From positions 51,379 to 85,458 of the forward strand of contig NZ_KE952920.1 in the NCBI RefSeq assembly GCF_000466385.1: DNA of 34,080 nucleotides, written 5' to 3'. A model generated the notes under the pieces. It saw only the letters and a list, made by a program, of their open reading frames with translations, did not search any database and was not told where the DNA came from. Within the stretch, counting starts at the first letter, position 1. Each line of letters starts with the position of its first letter. Positions 7,685 to 15,850 of the stretch are shown here, piece by piece. Source of the stretch: Aneurinibacillus aneurinilyticus ATCC 12856 (GTDB lineage: Bacteria; Bacillota; Bacilli; Aneurinibacillales; Aneurinibacillaceae). Made by a program: the position numbers and the translations under genes.

Positions 7685-8198
7685 ACTTTATACCAACAGC
7701 TTGTTTAACTTCTTTTAGACCTTTCTTAATAGGTTCCATCTCTTCTTTGAAGTTCTTAAAATTTCGATCTATAAAACGCAATTCTTGTTGATCCTTGCTC
7801 TCTAAATACGTAGCTAAATGTCCTGCTACCTTAGCCTTTTGGAAATACGCATATGCGGTCCTATCTTTAATATCGTTTAATTTTTCTTTGATATCAGAAG
7901 GCAAGGTGTCGTCGACCTTTGTAGCATACATTTTATCTGTAATACGACTCATGTCTTTTTTTAAGTTTTTTAGTCGTTCAGCAGCTGCTTCCTTGCTAAC
8001 TTTTTCGTTTTTAAAATCATCTACTATAACAATAAACTGTTCGCCAATTTTATCTGCTTGTTGTGTAGCTTTCGTCAACTCCTGTTCAAAGTTTAATACT
8101 TGTCCTTGGTACCTTTTATCACCTGATCCACCACAACCTACTAGAAACAATAAAACACCTAAAATAATCACCATTATTTTTTTACTATTACTTTTCAT
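7683..8198 (-). CDS. Secreted lipoprotein encoded within the tail operon (cargo/moron gene)
   Basis: 171-residue lipoprotein of unknown function. The signal peptide runs MKSNSKKIMVIILGVLLFLV with lipobox L-V-G-C and the lipidated cysteine at C22. The mature part is Lys/Glu-rich and helical (coiled-coil-like), with no enzyme motif. I chose the ATG at 8198 because GAGGGGGAG lies just upstream and the signal peptide begins there; an in-frame ATG 24 bases upstream lacks this. Its product would face the outside of the host membrane, so it is not a structural tail protein. Its own terminator and AT-rich sequence suggest an acquired cargo gene. Superinfection exclusion or another lysogenic role is speculation. 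Confidence 0.85.
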   Translation of the reverse strand: MKSNSKKIMVIILGVLLFLVGCGGSGDKRYQGQVLNFEQELTKATQQADKIGEQFIVIVDDFKNEKVSKEAAAERLKNLKKDMSRITDKMYATKVDDTLPSDIKEKLNDIKDRTAYAYFQKAKVAGHLATYLESKDQQELRFIDRNFKNFKEEMEPIKKGLKEVKQAVGIK

Positions 8199-8256
8199 AT
8201 TCACTCCCCCTCTCTTCCACATTTTACATAACTATTACTTGGTCGAAAATACTAAG

Positions 8257-10386
8257 TCATCCCATATTACTCATTGCTGATTTAAATTGCCTAAAAAAGC
8301 GCTGGAATTCACTGTCTGTGCTTCCGGAAGAAGCATGATAATGCACATGGACAGGAGTATGTTTTGTCGTTGTTGTTGCACTATTACTTACATGATTGGT
8401 TGTATTAGAAAGATACGTTGCTCTGTCCTTTCGATATTCATCAGCTTCACCTGCTGTTAATATAGCTTCGTCTTTATGGACACGAACAACCATATCATCA
8501 TAAGGTACACGACCAAGACCTGTTTTAAAACCAGGAAAATTAGGAAGAACAGACTTTATCTTTTGATTTGTTGTGTTTTTGAACGATTCCCACGCTGAAA
8601 CCTCACGCGGTTTTATAGTGGTGGGATTTTTATACATAGGTTGATCGTTAGGTGTTTCATCTTTTAATTTATCTATTCTTTGCCATTGTTCGTACTGATC
8701 TTTTAATATAGCTTCTTGTCGTTTTTTTGATTCCTCTAACCCTTTTTCAATTTCCCCAGAAAGTGCAAGAACAATCGCTGTTCCGGCAGCCACGGCTGCC
8801 TTTATTACAGGCCCCCCTGGAAATGCTAATCCTAGTAAAACACCAGCTAGCACTGATGCAATGGGGTCCTCTTTAATGGCAGAAATAGCCCCAGAAAGTA
8901 CAGCTTTTCCTGTTTCGATTCCAATTTCAGTTCCTATCTTTGCTGTGGTAACAGCTACCTTTCGTAATTCATCCCCGCCTTCCCCTTTCATATAGGCGTC
9001 GAATTTTTTTGTAGCAATGCCTATAGCCTGTTCAAACTGATCACCAAATGATAGCTTTTCGTTCTTGAATGGTTCAAATACTTCTGCAATAGCTTTTTTA
9101 ATACTAGGCATCTTTGTTTTTATATTATCTACCAATTTAGTCAGTGATTCATTAAGTGGTTCAGATCCATCTGTAAAGGCGCCAATAAACTCCCGTTTTA
9201 ATTGCGTAATTTTTTTAATAAGATTATCTTGTAATTCATCGCTAGCCTTTTTAGTTGACCCTCTCCATTCTTCTAGGCCATCACGCCCTTCTATCATAGC
9301 GGATATAACTTTCTTACGCATGTCTTCCCACTGGGTACCAAACAGTGCTACACCAGCAGTATTTTGCTTTACAGGGTCCTTCATAGCTGCTAATGCTGAA
9401 ATAGTAGCAAAGAATGCTTGCTCAGCCCCCTTTCCACCACCGGCAATTTTCTTTGCCATATCGTCAGCATTCATACCAATGAGTTCAAAGCCTTCAATTG
9501 TTGTTTTGCTTCCATCTTGCGCTCGAAGGTTAAATTCCTTTACTGAGTCGCCTACCTTATCCATATTCCAAGCGCCTGCTTCAGACCCTTTTAAAAGGAT
9601 GCCCATCATCTGCTCAGCATTTAATCCTAATGAAGCAAACTGAACAGAATACTCGTTTAAAGTGTCCAGCAAGTCATCATAATAATCGCCCCCTTTTTGT
9701 TTACCGAATGTAATAAGATCCAATGCTTCTTCGGCCTTGAGGCCCTTAAAATTGGCTGTCATCCCTTTTATGGTTCGAGTGACTTCTTTAGGATCAAAAT
9801 CAAATAACTCTTTCTGTGTCATCAATCCTTGAGTAATTACCGTTTGCCGATCTTTTGATAGTCCCTTAAGTTGTTGTCGAAGCAACGCGACAGACTCGGC
9901 AACTTGTTCATAATCTTCACCAAAACCACCTCGATACACAGTAGAAACAATATCCTGTATATCAGCCATTTGTGCTTTTGACATTCCAGTCTGGGCTTGT
10001 AATTTTGATATAGCATACTCAACTTTTGCTGTTTCTTTAAGCATGCCAGCTATTGCAGTCGTTCCAGCCGCTGCACCAGCCACAACTGCCGCCCCTAAAC
10101 CAACAGCAGCAGCAGACGCAACACTAAATTGACCAGTCATTAAACCAACCATAGAACGTAACTTGCCGAACTTACCTTGAGCCTCTTGTGCCTCGTCTCC
10201 TGCTTCTTCTATGCCTCCCGCAGCGTCTTCCGCACTTTCCCCTAAGTTATCAATTTCCTTCGAGGTGTCGGAAGCTCTACGGCCTAAATCTCGTAAAGAA
10301 TTTACAACCCCTTTAACTGGAGTTGTAATGTGGTCCCTCATAGAAATGACTGCCTCTACACTAAAACTAGACAAGGTTTTCTTCAC
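8257..10386 (-). CDS. xkdO: Tape measure protein
   Basis: 709-residue tape measure that sets tail length. It is helical throughout, with hydrophobic segments near residues 90-120 (AAAVGLGAAVVAGAAAGTTA) and 505-545. The C-terminus has LGRVPYDDMVVRVHKDEAIL, a signature of Firmicutes tape measures. The PBSX tape measure is nearly twice as long; at the usual 0.15 nm per residue this one would give a tail of about 105 nm (inference). The GTG at 10386 directly abuts AAGGAGG with no spacer, so a downstream TTG (10374, 705 aa) may be the true start. It follows the frameshifted chaperone and precedes the lipoprotein. Confidence 0.92.
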   Translation of the reverse strand: MKKTLSSFSVEAVISMRDHITTPVKGVVNSLRDLGRRASDTSKEIDNLGESAEDAAGGIEEAGDEAQEAQGKFGKLRSMVGLMTGQFSVASAAAVGLGAAVVAGAAAGTTAIAGMLKETAKVEYAISKLQAQTGMSKAQMADIQDIVSTVYRGGFGEDYEQVAESVALLRQQLKGLSKDRQTVITQGLMTQKELFDFDPKEVTRTIKGMTANFKGLKAEEALDLITFGKQKGGDYYDDLLDTLNEYSVQFASLGLNAEQMMGILLKGSEAGAWNMDKVGDSVKEFNLRAQDGSKTTIEGFELIGMNADDMAKKIAGGGKGAEQAFFATISALAAMKDPVKQNTAGVALFGTQWEDMRKKVISAMIEGRDGLEEWRGSTKKASDELQDNLIKKITQLKREFIGAFTDGSEPLNESLTKLVDNIKTKMPSIKKAIAEVFEPFKNEKLSFGDQFEQAIGIATKKFDAYMKGEGGDELRKVAVTTAKIGTEIGIETGKAVLSGAISAIKEDPIASVLAGVLLGLAFPGGPVIKAAVAAGTAIVLALSGEIEKGLEESKKRQEAILKDQYEQWQRIDKLKDETPNDQPMYKNPTTIKPREVSAWESFKNTTNQKIKSVLPNFPGFKTGLGRVPYDDMVVRVHKDEAILTAGEADEYRKDRATYLSNTTNHVSNSATTTTKHTPVHVHYHASSGSTDSEFQRFFRQFKSAMSNMG

Positions 10387-10980
10387 CCTCCTTTTTTTTG
10401 GATTCTATTTCCACATACATGGAAGCTAGATAGAAAGCCTTTGTGTAGGCGTCTAATCCCCGTAGGTACTCTATAGCGAACCCTTTTTGTGTGTAATAAT
10501 GGAGGAAGAACCAGCGCTCTTCCTCTTTAATTAGTTTTTTAAATCGTCCACCAGTCTTACAGGTCTGTTCGAATCAATCCCGGCCATACCCATCAATTTA
10601 TTTACTAAAACGATAATCTCCATAGCATTAAAGAGCTTACCTACAATTTCAAAAGGGTTAAGTTTGGACACTTTGTATGCACTGTGCAGCTCGGAGTCTC
10701 TTAGATTCGGATCAATTACACAGTCATAGACCAGGCGCATGTTTTGCTCGCTAAGAGCATAGATATCCGAACTTGCTTCCCCATACATCCATTCATTAAG
10801 ATAATCTTTAGCACGTTCCTCGCTCGGCTCCTGAAGTGTAACAGAAGCACCTATACTGGCAACGAAAACTTCACTTTTCTTTAACGAATGCACTTCTTTC
10901 TCTTTCTTTAATTGTAGTAAGTCCTTGATAGTCGCCTTTTTTATTTCAGGTTTCTTTACGTTTTTGTTTTCTTCTGTCAT
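10367..10980 (-). CDS. xkdN: Tail assembly chaperone, -1 frameshift fusion product (204 aa)
   Basis: Predicted long form of the XkdN-like chaperone. Ribosomes slipping back one base at 10534-10543 leave the 149-residue frame before its stop and add 56 residues beginning KLIKEEERWFFLHYYTQKGF and ending EGEENLV, with the stop at 10367-10369. The extension is tryptophan/tyrosine-rich and helical, reads open for 170 bases across a gap otherwise lacking a gene, and ends inside the tape measure start. This is the arrangement of the gpG/gpGT proteins of lambda and of many tail chaperones. The short and long forms together coat the tape measure during tail assembly. Confidence 0.85.
10502..10543 (-). 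promoter_or_regulatory. Programmed -1 ribosomal frameshift signal
   Basis: On the minus strand TTTAAAAAAC (10543-10534) contains two overlapping X-XXY-YYZ heptamers in the right frame, T-TTA-AAA and A-AAA-AAC. An 8-base spacer with the zero-frame stop TAA follows, then an 8-bp perfect stem GAGGAAGA/TCTTCCTC (10525-10518 with 10509-10502) with an 8-base loop. Confidence 0.88.
10531..10980 (-). CDS. xkdN: XkdN-like tail assembly chaperone, short form (149 aa)
   Basis: Zero-frame product of the chaperone gene between tail tube and tape measure. The N-terminal 40 residues are Lys/Glu-rich (EENKNVKKPEIKKATIKDLL). The middle has YLNEWMYGEASSDIYALSEQ and YDCVIDPNLRDSELHSAYKV, typical of XkdN/TAC proteins of PBSX-like phages. 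It ends VRLVDDLKN just at the slippery site. It does not enter virions in known systems; it keeps the tape measure soluble and recruits tube protein. GGAGGGATATAA precedes the ATG. Confidence 0.9.
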   Translation of the reverse strand: MTEENKNVKKPEIKKATIKDLLQLKKEKEVHSLKKSEVFVASIGASVTLQEPSEERAKDYLNEWMYGEASSDIYALSEQNMRLVYDCVIDPNLRDSELHSAYKVSKLNPFEIVGKLFNAMEIIVLVNKLMGMAGIDSNRPVRLVDDLKN

Positions 10981-10990
10981 TTATATCCCT

Positions 10991-11024
10991 CCAAAAATAA
11001 AAGGAAGAAGGTTATCCCTCTTCC
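10991..11024 (-). terminator. Terminator-like hairpin after the tail tube gene
   Basis: Minus-strand stem GGAAGA/TCTTCC extended by GG/CC (11003-11024), followed by TTTTATTTTTGG. It starts next to the tube stop codon and may raise tube/sheath transcript levels over downstream genes. Confidence 0.7.
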
Positions 11025-11465
11025 TTAATCAATTAAATCTTCAAATTCTACTGACCTTGGTGCAAAGTTAAACCGGAAATCACGTTGAATATATTTTTTC
11101 ACCTCTATGTTTACAATAGGAAAATCCTGAAACCAACAATCATTTAAGGCAATTGTTTCTACTCCCCCATTATCAGGGTCGTTTGTTTGGAATACGATAG
11201 AGACGTGTGGGTCTATCCCTTTCTTCCACGCCTCAACAATTTCCCTAATTCCAAAGCTATTCACTTTATATACAGTAAATGAACCAGTACCTCGCAGCCC
11301 ACTCAACTTTTCATATTCGTCCAACATTTGAACAAAATTCAGCGTATCTCGTACTGGGATTACAACAGCTTCAGCACGTTGTAATTCAAAAATTTCTATC
11401 CCGCTAAAAAACATTTTGCCCCAGGTGCCATTTATCACTTTTCCTGGCTCTAATTTCCTTGGCAT
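11025..11465 (-). CDS. xkdM: Tail tube protein XkdM
   Basis: 146-residue inner tube protein of the XkdM family. Family features are KVINGTWGKMFFSGIEIFEL near the N-terminus, the glycine-rich GLRGTGSFTVYKV strand, DPHVSIVFQTNDPDNGG and the C-terminal RDFRFNFAPRSVEFEDLID. It lies 19 bases after the sheath gene, the invariant sheath-tube order of contractile tails. Length matches PBSX XkdM closely. A terminator-like hairpin follows it. Confidence 0.94.
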   Translation of the reverse strand: MPRKLEPGKVINGTWGKMFFSGIEIFELQRAEAVVIPVRDTLNFVQMLDEYEKLSGLRGTGSFTVYKVNSFGIREIVEAWKKGIDPHVSIVFQTNDPDNGGVETIALNDCWFQDFPIVNIEVKKYIQRDFRFNFAPRSVEFEDLID

Positions 11466-11484
11466 TTATCTCACCTACCTCTTT

Positions 11485-12540
11485 CTATATTGCGATATCA
11501 AATTTCAAATCTTCCATAGCGTCAAGTGCAGATATACTACCAGAGCCAAAAACATTACTCCCAGTATTCGCTTGCTTAATCTCCGCCTCTGACATTGCAC
11601 TTGTATCTTTCCCCCTCGATTCTAAGTACCGTTTCTGAGCCAGCACATCAATTTGCGCCGAGTTATTTCCTGTTGCCTCAAGTACACTCTCTGTTACAAG
11701 CTCTTCAAAATATGCATTGACTGCTCGGAAAAACATCAGCTTGTTGATATATGAGTTCACATACTTTCCAACATATTCATCTTCAAATGTGGACCGGATG
11801 TCTTCAAGTACCATGTCTAGAATCTCGACAATACGGATTTTTGAAAACTCCTGGTGCTTCTCTGCCGTGAATGTGACAAGCGAATTGACAGCCCGGCCAA
11901 TCTTCACCTTCTTCCCGTCGTTGACAAGAATAAGCTGGCCGCTATCAATCGCTTCGTCTGGATCGTCAATCTCCTCAATAGAAGCAACATCAGGGAATAC
12001 ATAGTAGGTTGCTGAGCGCGTAAACGGTAGACCTGCAAACACGGACGCCAAGCGCACAGTAAACTCTTCAGTTGTCTTTTCAGTTCCATCTTTCATCTTG
12101 ATACCGGTAGTTGTGAAGTTGATAATACCTTCATGGTCCGGCCCAGTAGCATTCGTAACAACCGCCTTGAATATTTTCTTCTTGAGTGTACGTTGGCCTT
12201 TAACAAACGCCACGATATCGGTTGTATCGGCTGCCGTCGCTTCCGGCATGGCAAGATAGTTCCAGTACATACCCTTCAATATTGTCAATGCATCGGATAC
12301 AGGGGCGTCAGCTCCAATCGGCACAACAATCACCCTTGATGGTGTGCCATAAAACGCCTCTTTTACACGCTTGATGTTAGCCGCATTAAAGTCGGTATCC
12401 TTGACCTCTTCGATGCCTTTGTATATTTTCATTTCCGTTTTCGTGTCACGGACAATAAGAGCTACAATACCACGCATAGAGCGTGTAATTGCACTGACAG
12501 CCAGCGTTCTAAATACAATCTCAATTTTGGGTAGTCCCAC
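11485..12540 (-). CDS. xkdK: Contractile tail sheath protein XkdK
   Basis: 351-residue sheath protein. The N-terminus has GLPKIEIVFRTLAVSAITRS and RGIVALIVRDT. The middle has VTFTAEKHQEFSKIRIVEI and the C-terminal part VNSYINKLMFFRAVNAYFEE, all typical of XkdK/diffocin sheaths. It is about 100 residues shorter than the B. subtilis PBSX sheath and near the size of compact clostridial sheaths, so an exposed variable domain is probably missing. The sheath contracts to drive the tube through the envelope. It begins 3 bases before the end of the tail terminator gene, with GGAGGGATAGCAG before the ATG. Confidence 0.93.
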   Translation of the reverse strand: MGLPKIEIVFRTLAVSAITRSMRGIVALIVRDTKTEMKIYKGIEEVKDTDFNAANIKRVKEAFYGTPSRVIVVPIGADAPVSDALTILKGMYWNYLAMPEATAADTTDIVAFVKGQRTLKKKIFKAVVTNATGPDHEGIINFTTTGIKMKDGTEKTTEEFTVRLASVFAGLPFTRSATYYVFPDVASIEEIDDPDEAIDSGQLILVNDGKKVKIGRAVNSLVTFTAEKHQEFSKIRIVEILDMVLEDIRSTFEDEYVGKYVNSYINKLMFFRAVNAYFEELVTESVLEATGNNSAQIDVLAQKRYLESRGKDTSAMSEAEIKQANTGSNVFGSGSISALDAMEDLKFDIAI

Positions 12541-12542
12541 TG

Positions 12543-12992
12543 CTATCCCTCCTTACTAAGATTCATAAGATTCAAATGTAGTTCCTTCATCATGTCGTAT
12601 CGAGTGAAATAATCGTCTTCAAATACCAGGCTATATGCACTCACATCGAACGAAAAATGTAATGCATCGTCTATTGTCCGTGTAGTCTTGTCAAAGATAC
12701 TCAGCACACGCTGACCGACGGGGAAATTCAGGCCGAAAGCATCGTTCAAGTCGTCTGTCATACTTAGGTACTCCGCGTTTGTATGCTTCTCCGTCATGTA
12801 GATGATTTTCACAGTGACACGCTGATATCTTCGATGTTCTGTCTCGTTCGAATCGACGATAGGGACCAGGTATACAAAAAAGCAGGGAAACTTCATACCC
12901 TGCTTTACTTCTTCGTCATAACGATGTTTTATTGTCGGGAAGTCCTTTTTCAGTTTCAAAAGCACGGCGTCAGATAGTTCGGATAGCCTCAT
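12543..12992 (-). CDS. xkdJ: Tail terminator/completion protein, XkdJ-like
   Basis: 149-residue protein in the XkdJ/YqbJ position between the gp10-like protein and the sheath. Features: MRLSELSDAVLLKLKKDFPT, then FPCFFVYLVPIVDSNETEHR with strands around VTVKIIYMTEK, and a C-terminal segment ALHFSFDVSAYSLVFED. The alternating strands and helices resemble tail terminator (gpU/gp17-like) folds that cap the tail for joining to the head. The function is inferred from position and fold impression. It overlaps its upstream neighbour by 4 bases. Confidence 0.8.
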   Translation of the reverse strand: MRLSELSDAVLLKLKKDFPTIKHRYDEEVKQGMKFPCFFVYLVPIVDSNETEHRRYQRVTVKIIYMTEKHTNAEYLSMTDDLNDAFGLNFPVGQRVLSIFDKTTRTIDDALHFSFDVSAYSLVFEDDYFTRYDMMKELHLNLMNLSKEG

Positions 12993-13399
12993 GTACGCCT
13001 CTTCGTAAAGTCCTTCAACCAGTTTCGCAAATCGTCGTCAATCCACTCTTCCATTTGCTTAAGAGGGATTTCAAACATATGAAAGCCCTCTACAAAGCCA
13101 ACATATTTACCCGCTTTGTTCTTGATGCGGTGACCGTACTCAATGTGAGGAGCGTAATGGACATTGGTTCCGACAACGACAACGAACTCGTCGCCTACTC
13201 GTTTTACACCGTCAACCCGGATACTATCACGTAAAGTACCACCGTTTTTTTCAGCAACCGGTGTCAGAAGCTTCACAGAAGCCAAATACTTAAAGGCCAG
13301 CTCCGTAAGCTTCTTCTCAACCGCCCTGGGCATCTCCCTGATCATACGTTGTAGTACCTGATGCTCGAATAAATCCAATCCTTTGAACTCGAACCCCAT
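12989..13399 (-). CDS. xkdI: HK97 gp10-like head-tail joining protein (XkdI)
   Basis: 136 residues starting MGFEFKGLDLFEHQVLQRM. The frame stays open for 28 codons upstream, but the ATG at 13399 overlaps the xkdH stop as TAATG and has AAAGGA 9 bases before it. Conserved gp10 features are LTPVAEKNGGTLRDSIRVDG, VVVGTNVHYAPHIEYGHRIK and the closing WIDDDLRNWLKDF. It is thought to act at the head-tail interface as a neck or completion protein. Confidence 0.9.
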   Translation of the reverse strand: MGFEFKGLDLFEHQVLQRMIREMPRAVEKKLTELAFKYLASVKLLTPVAEKNGGTLRDSIRVDGVKRVGDEFVVVVGTNVHYAPHIEYGHRIKNKAGKYVGFVEGFHMFEIPLKQMEEWIDDDLRNWLKDFTKRRT

Positions 13400-13749
13400 T
13401 AGGACACATCCTTTCGCGTTACAGGGATTTCTAGGTGTGACGGATAAGGGAATGGCTCTCCAGCTGTAAACTCCCGAACCCATCCATTCTCTAGCACCAC
13501 AGTGATAATATCCCCGGCCTGTACGTCAACTTCAGGACGGCATAATATGAGGCTGTCGTAAACAATATCATTCGTGCTATCAGTTTGGTTCGTATTTCTT
13601 GACACACTCACAGACAGCCTACAAGGCACTGCTGTAGCCTTTGTATCTTCCCTGTGGTCTGTTGCCCCGTTTGGCTTCTCATACTCCACCCATCCTCTTA
13701 TATCCATCCTGTGGGTGTACCTGGTTGCCAAGATATCCGCTGGAGTCAT
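13399..13749 (-). CDS. xkdH: XkdH/YqbH-like head-tail joining protein (DUF3599)
   Basis: 116-residue protein in the XkdH/YqbH place. It shows YTHRMDIRGWVEYEKPNG, the conserved PCRLSV strand, NDIVYDSLILCRPEVDVQAGD and a C-terminal PYPSHLEIPV. This mostly-beta small protein fits head-closure (stopper) proteins that seal the connector after packaging. It overlaps the gp6-like gene by 4 bases at its start and the gp10-like gene by 1 base at its end. Stopper function is inferred from family and position. Confidence 0.85.
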   Translation of the reverse strand: MTPADILATRYTHRMDIRGWVEYEKPNGATDHREDTKATAVPCRLSVSVSRNTNQTDSTNDIVYDSLILCRPEVDVQAGDIITVVLENGWVREFTAGEPFPYPSHLEIPVTRKDVS

Positions 13750-14102
13750 CGAACACGCACCACCCGAACAACAAAGCGATCCAATACAGAAATCAAACTG
13801 CCGCCTATAAGGGTGTATCCCGGCACAGGAGCGTCACCATAGGTAATAGTGGTATTTCCTTCCGTAACACTCTTCACAGGGGCATTCTGTGTGTCTGACG
13901 GTGTATTTGTCTTGTCCCTACGATAGAGCAACACAACATGGTCAATAAGTGCTGATTCAAGACCTTCAGGAAACTCTGTCCGATTCGTATAGGCCAGCAT
14001 TTCCTGTTCAGTGGCTGATAACCAATAGTTCAGTTTGGCATCATAAGTGGTGTCGTCTTCTGGGATACCAGCCAACATTTTGACGGTTGCCAGTCTATCC
14101 AT
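13746..14102 (-). CDS. Head-tail connector (gp6/YqbG-like adaptor)
   Basis: 118-residue adaptor. MDRLATVKMLAGIPEDDTTY is followed by AKLNYWLSATEQEMLAYTN and LIDHVVLLYRRDK, the helix-rich pattern of the Phage_connect/gp6-like (YqbG) family that forms a ring below the portal. The second half (SVTEGNTTITYG and beyond) is a beta/loop extension. It follows the 48-residue gene after a hairpin, with GAGGAGGAAAAGTC before the ATG. Family assignment is good; ring formation is from known homologues. Confidence 0.88.
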   Translation of the reverse strand: MDRLATVKMLAGIPEDDTTYDAKLNYWLSATEQEMLAYTNRTEFPEGLESALIDHVVLLYRRDKTNTPSDTQNAPVKSVTEGNTTITYGDAPVPGYTLIGGSLISVLDRFVVRVVRVR

Positions 14103-14111
14103 GACTTTTCC

Positions 14112-14149
14112 TCCTCAAAAGAGAAGAGAGCACCCTCTTGAGCGCTCCC
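14112..14149 (-). terminator. Terminator-like hairpin between the 48-aa gene and the connector
   Basis: Minus-strand 10-bp stem GGGAGCGCTC / GGGTGCTCTC (14149-14140 with 14135-14126, three G-U pairs), loop AAGA, then TTCTCTTTTG. It abuts the stop codon of the 48-residue gene and contains no gene. Confidence 0.6.
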
Positions 14150-14295
14150 TATTCTCCCATTTCTTTTTTAGTTGTCTTACGTTCTGTTACCAGCTTAAAG
14201 CCCAACCCTTTATACACCAGCTCATACGCTTTTTCCGTGACTTCGAACTCTCGTCCATCTGCATTCTTAACTTTTAGTGTTTTTGCTTCTTTCAA
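14149..14295 (-). CDS. Small protein (48 aa) at the YqbF position, TTG start
   Basis: Open frame beginning TTG-AAA-GAA, read as MKEAKTLKVKNADGREFEVT and continuing with EKAYELVYKGLGFKLV and a lysine-rich end. GGAGGAGG lies 5 bases before the TTG, which decides the start. The short strand-turn-strand plus helix pattern resembles the N-terminal part of YqbF-type proteins, found between capsid and connector in skin-like phages. Function unknown. It fills the 200-base gap after the capsid gene and ends in a hairpin. Confidence 0.75.
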   Translation of the reverse strand: MKEAKTLKVKNADGREFEVTEKAYELVYKGLGFKLVTERKTTKKEMGE

Positions 14296-14308
14296 GGTTT
14301 CCTCCTCC

Positions 14309-15223
14309 TTACGGTGTAGCTGGTTTTGGTGTTAAGGCAGCGAACGCATCCTCTTTCAACGTCATAAACGCTACATGCATTGTTGCGCGTAGTGCAAACA
14401 TATCCCGTTGGAAAAGGTTAATTGGTTGTCCATCTTCACCAAGAATATCAAGCGTTGCCTCTGTAGCAATCTCATACTCGATATCTTGTAAAATACCATA
14501 ACGCGCATAATCCCAGTCACCTGTAATCAAGCGGGCTTTTGTATAATCCCACGACTTACCATTTACATAGCCCACTGGCAAACCATGTAGAGTGGAGGGT
14601 GCGGCCTTTGTCTTATCAGTGAAAAGAGAGTTGCCCTTCGCATCCACCGCGTTACGCATCGCTTGCTTAAAACGTCGAGTTGTAATAAAGCCATTGGGAT
14701 CTCCGTCGCCATCTTCAACCATAGCGATAATATTAGAGGACTCTTCACCAAGGCCCTTACCTGTAGAATTTTCCTCTAGCTTGTTGCCAGATGCTACGAT
14801 GTTTTCCCAGATGCTTTGCCCAGCAGCATACGGCGAATCATTACCGAATAGCGTCGCCTGGTCAAATTTTGTGTAGAACGCTTCAGCAATAGCCGGACGC
14901 ATTTGATTAAAGAAAGCCGGAACTGTCCATTTCAAAAATTCTTTTGTAGCCGGAATAATTACACCTAGTTTTTTCGCCTCGATTTTGGCTTTTAACCAGG
15001 TTGGCTTGCTCACTGGAATCTTATTTCCTTCATCCACCCAGTAAGCACCCACACCGGAAGCTAGATAAGTAAACTCTTTAACTGGCTTTGTCATTTCTTC
15101 ATACTTCGCAAGCTGCATGACAGCAGAACCACTCATGAATTCTTTCATAACAAGTGTTCCTTGCTCTGCTGGAATCGTACCTGTCTTTGCATCCATCAAC
15201 AATACGTTATCTTTTAATGCCAT
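14309..15223 (-). CDS. Major capsid protein (HK97 fold)
   Basis: 304-residue shell protein. The N-terminal arm reaches LLMDAKTGTIPAEQGTLVM; then come the conserved VGAYWVDEGNKIPVSKPTW and AKKLGVIIPATKEFL (E-loop to P-domain), the spine helix FNQMRPAIAEAFYTKFDQA and a C-terminal strand DMFALRATMHVAFMTLKEDA with the family's ARATMRV-like pattern. The length fits HK97-fold capsids with a separate scaffold, which is encoded 13 bases upstream. No protease gene of the HK97 type is visible nearby. Confidence 0.93.
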   Translation of the reverse strand: MALKDNVLLMDAKTGTIPAEQGTLVMKEFMSGSAVMQLAKYEEMTKPVKEFTYLASGVGAYWVDEGNKIPVSKPTWLKAKIEAKKLGVIIPATKEFLKWTVPAFFNQMRPAIAEAFYTKFDQATLFGNDSPYAAGQSIWENIVASGNKLEENSTGKGLGEESSNIIAMVEDGDGDPNGFITTRRFKQAMRNAVDAKGNSLFTDKTKAAPSTLHGLPVGYVNGKSWDYTKARLITGDWDYARYGILQDIEYEIATEATLDILGEDGQPINLFQRDMFALRATMHVAFMTLKEDAFAALTPKPATP

Positions 15224-15236
15224 CTTTTACACTCTC

Positions 15237-15809
15237 CTATCGAATACTATTTTGCGCTGCCAGTTCGGCAAGGCTTTGAACATTACTACTGGCCGCCCCG
15301 GGAATTCCGCCTTCTGGATGACGGCCATTTGCTTTAAACTTCTCCTCAACCCTCTTGTCAACATAGGTGTTAAACGCCGTTTCTAGCTTACCGATGTTTT
15401 CAAGCGTCACATCTTCATCGTCACCAAGAAAATGATCAATCACTTCAGAAGGCAGACCCTTTTCGGAAGCAACAGACAAAGCCTTATTACGTAAAGCCTC
15501 GCGCTGACGGTCTTTCTTTTCTTGTTCAAGCTGCTTCTCAAGCTTTTCAATGCGTTTTTGCTCCTCTGTTTTTTGAGGGTTACGTTTATTGACCTCTGCC
15601 TCGATCAGCTCTTCCAAATTGTTAGCCTTCCATGTTTCCAGGCTCTTTGTGAAGTGCTGATCAAGTTTAGGCTGCATCAGCTTTTTACCTTCCTTCGACT
15701 CAAGATAACTACTAACTGCATCGACCGTCACAAATCCACTCACAAATGATTTAACATCTGCATTATCCTTGTTCTCTTCCAAGAACTTTTTGATCTCTTC
15801 AAGATTCAC
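15237..15809 (-). CDS. Capsid scaffolding protein (DUF4355)
   Basis: 190-residue scaffold. It is highly charged and helical, with a long central coiled coil (RNPQKTEEQKRIEKLEKQLE) of the DUF4355 type. The C-terminus (HPEGGIPGAASSNVQSLAEL) is flexible, as in scaffolds that contact the capsid protein at their end. Its location directly before the capsid gene is diagnostic. It would template procapsid assembly and then leave. The start has GGAGGAATAAACAGTG upstream. Confidence 0.9.
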   Translation of the reverse strand: MNLEEIKKFLEENKDNADVKSFVSGFVTVDAVSSYLESKEGKKLMQPKLDQHFTKSLETWKANNLEELIEAEVNKRNPQKTEEQKRIEKLEKQLEQEKKDRQREALRNKALSVASEKGLPSEVIDHFLGDDEDVTLENIGKLETAFNTYVDKRVEEKFKANGRHPEGGIPGAASSNVQSLAELAAQNSIR

Positions 15810-15850
15810 TGTTTATTCCTCCCTGTGCCCTCACAGTTCGCGCCTATGAG

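Noticed and set aside
9065-9643. 192-residue plus-strand open frame opposite the tape measure gene
   Set aside because: Antisense shadow with Ser/Ile/Phe-rich composition and no ribosome site.
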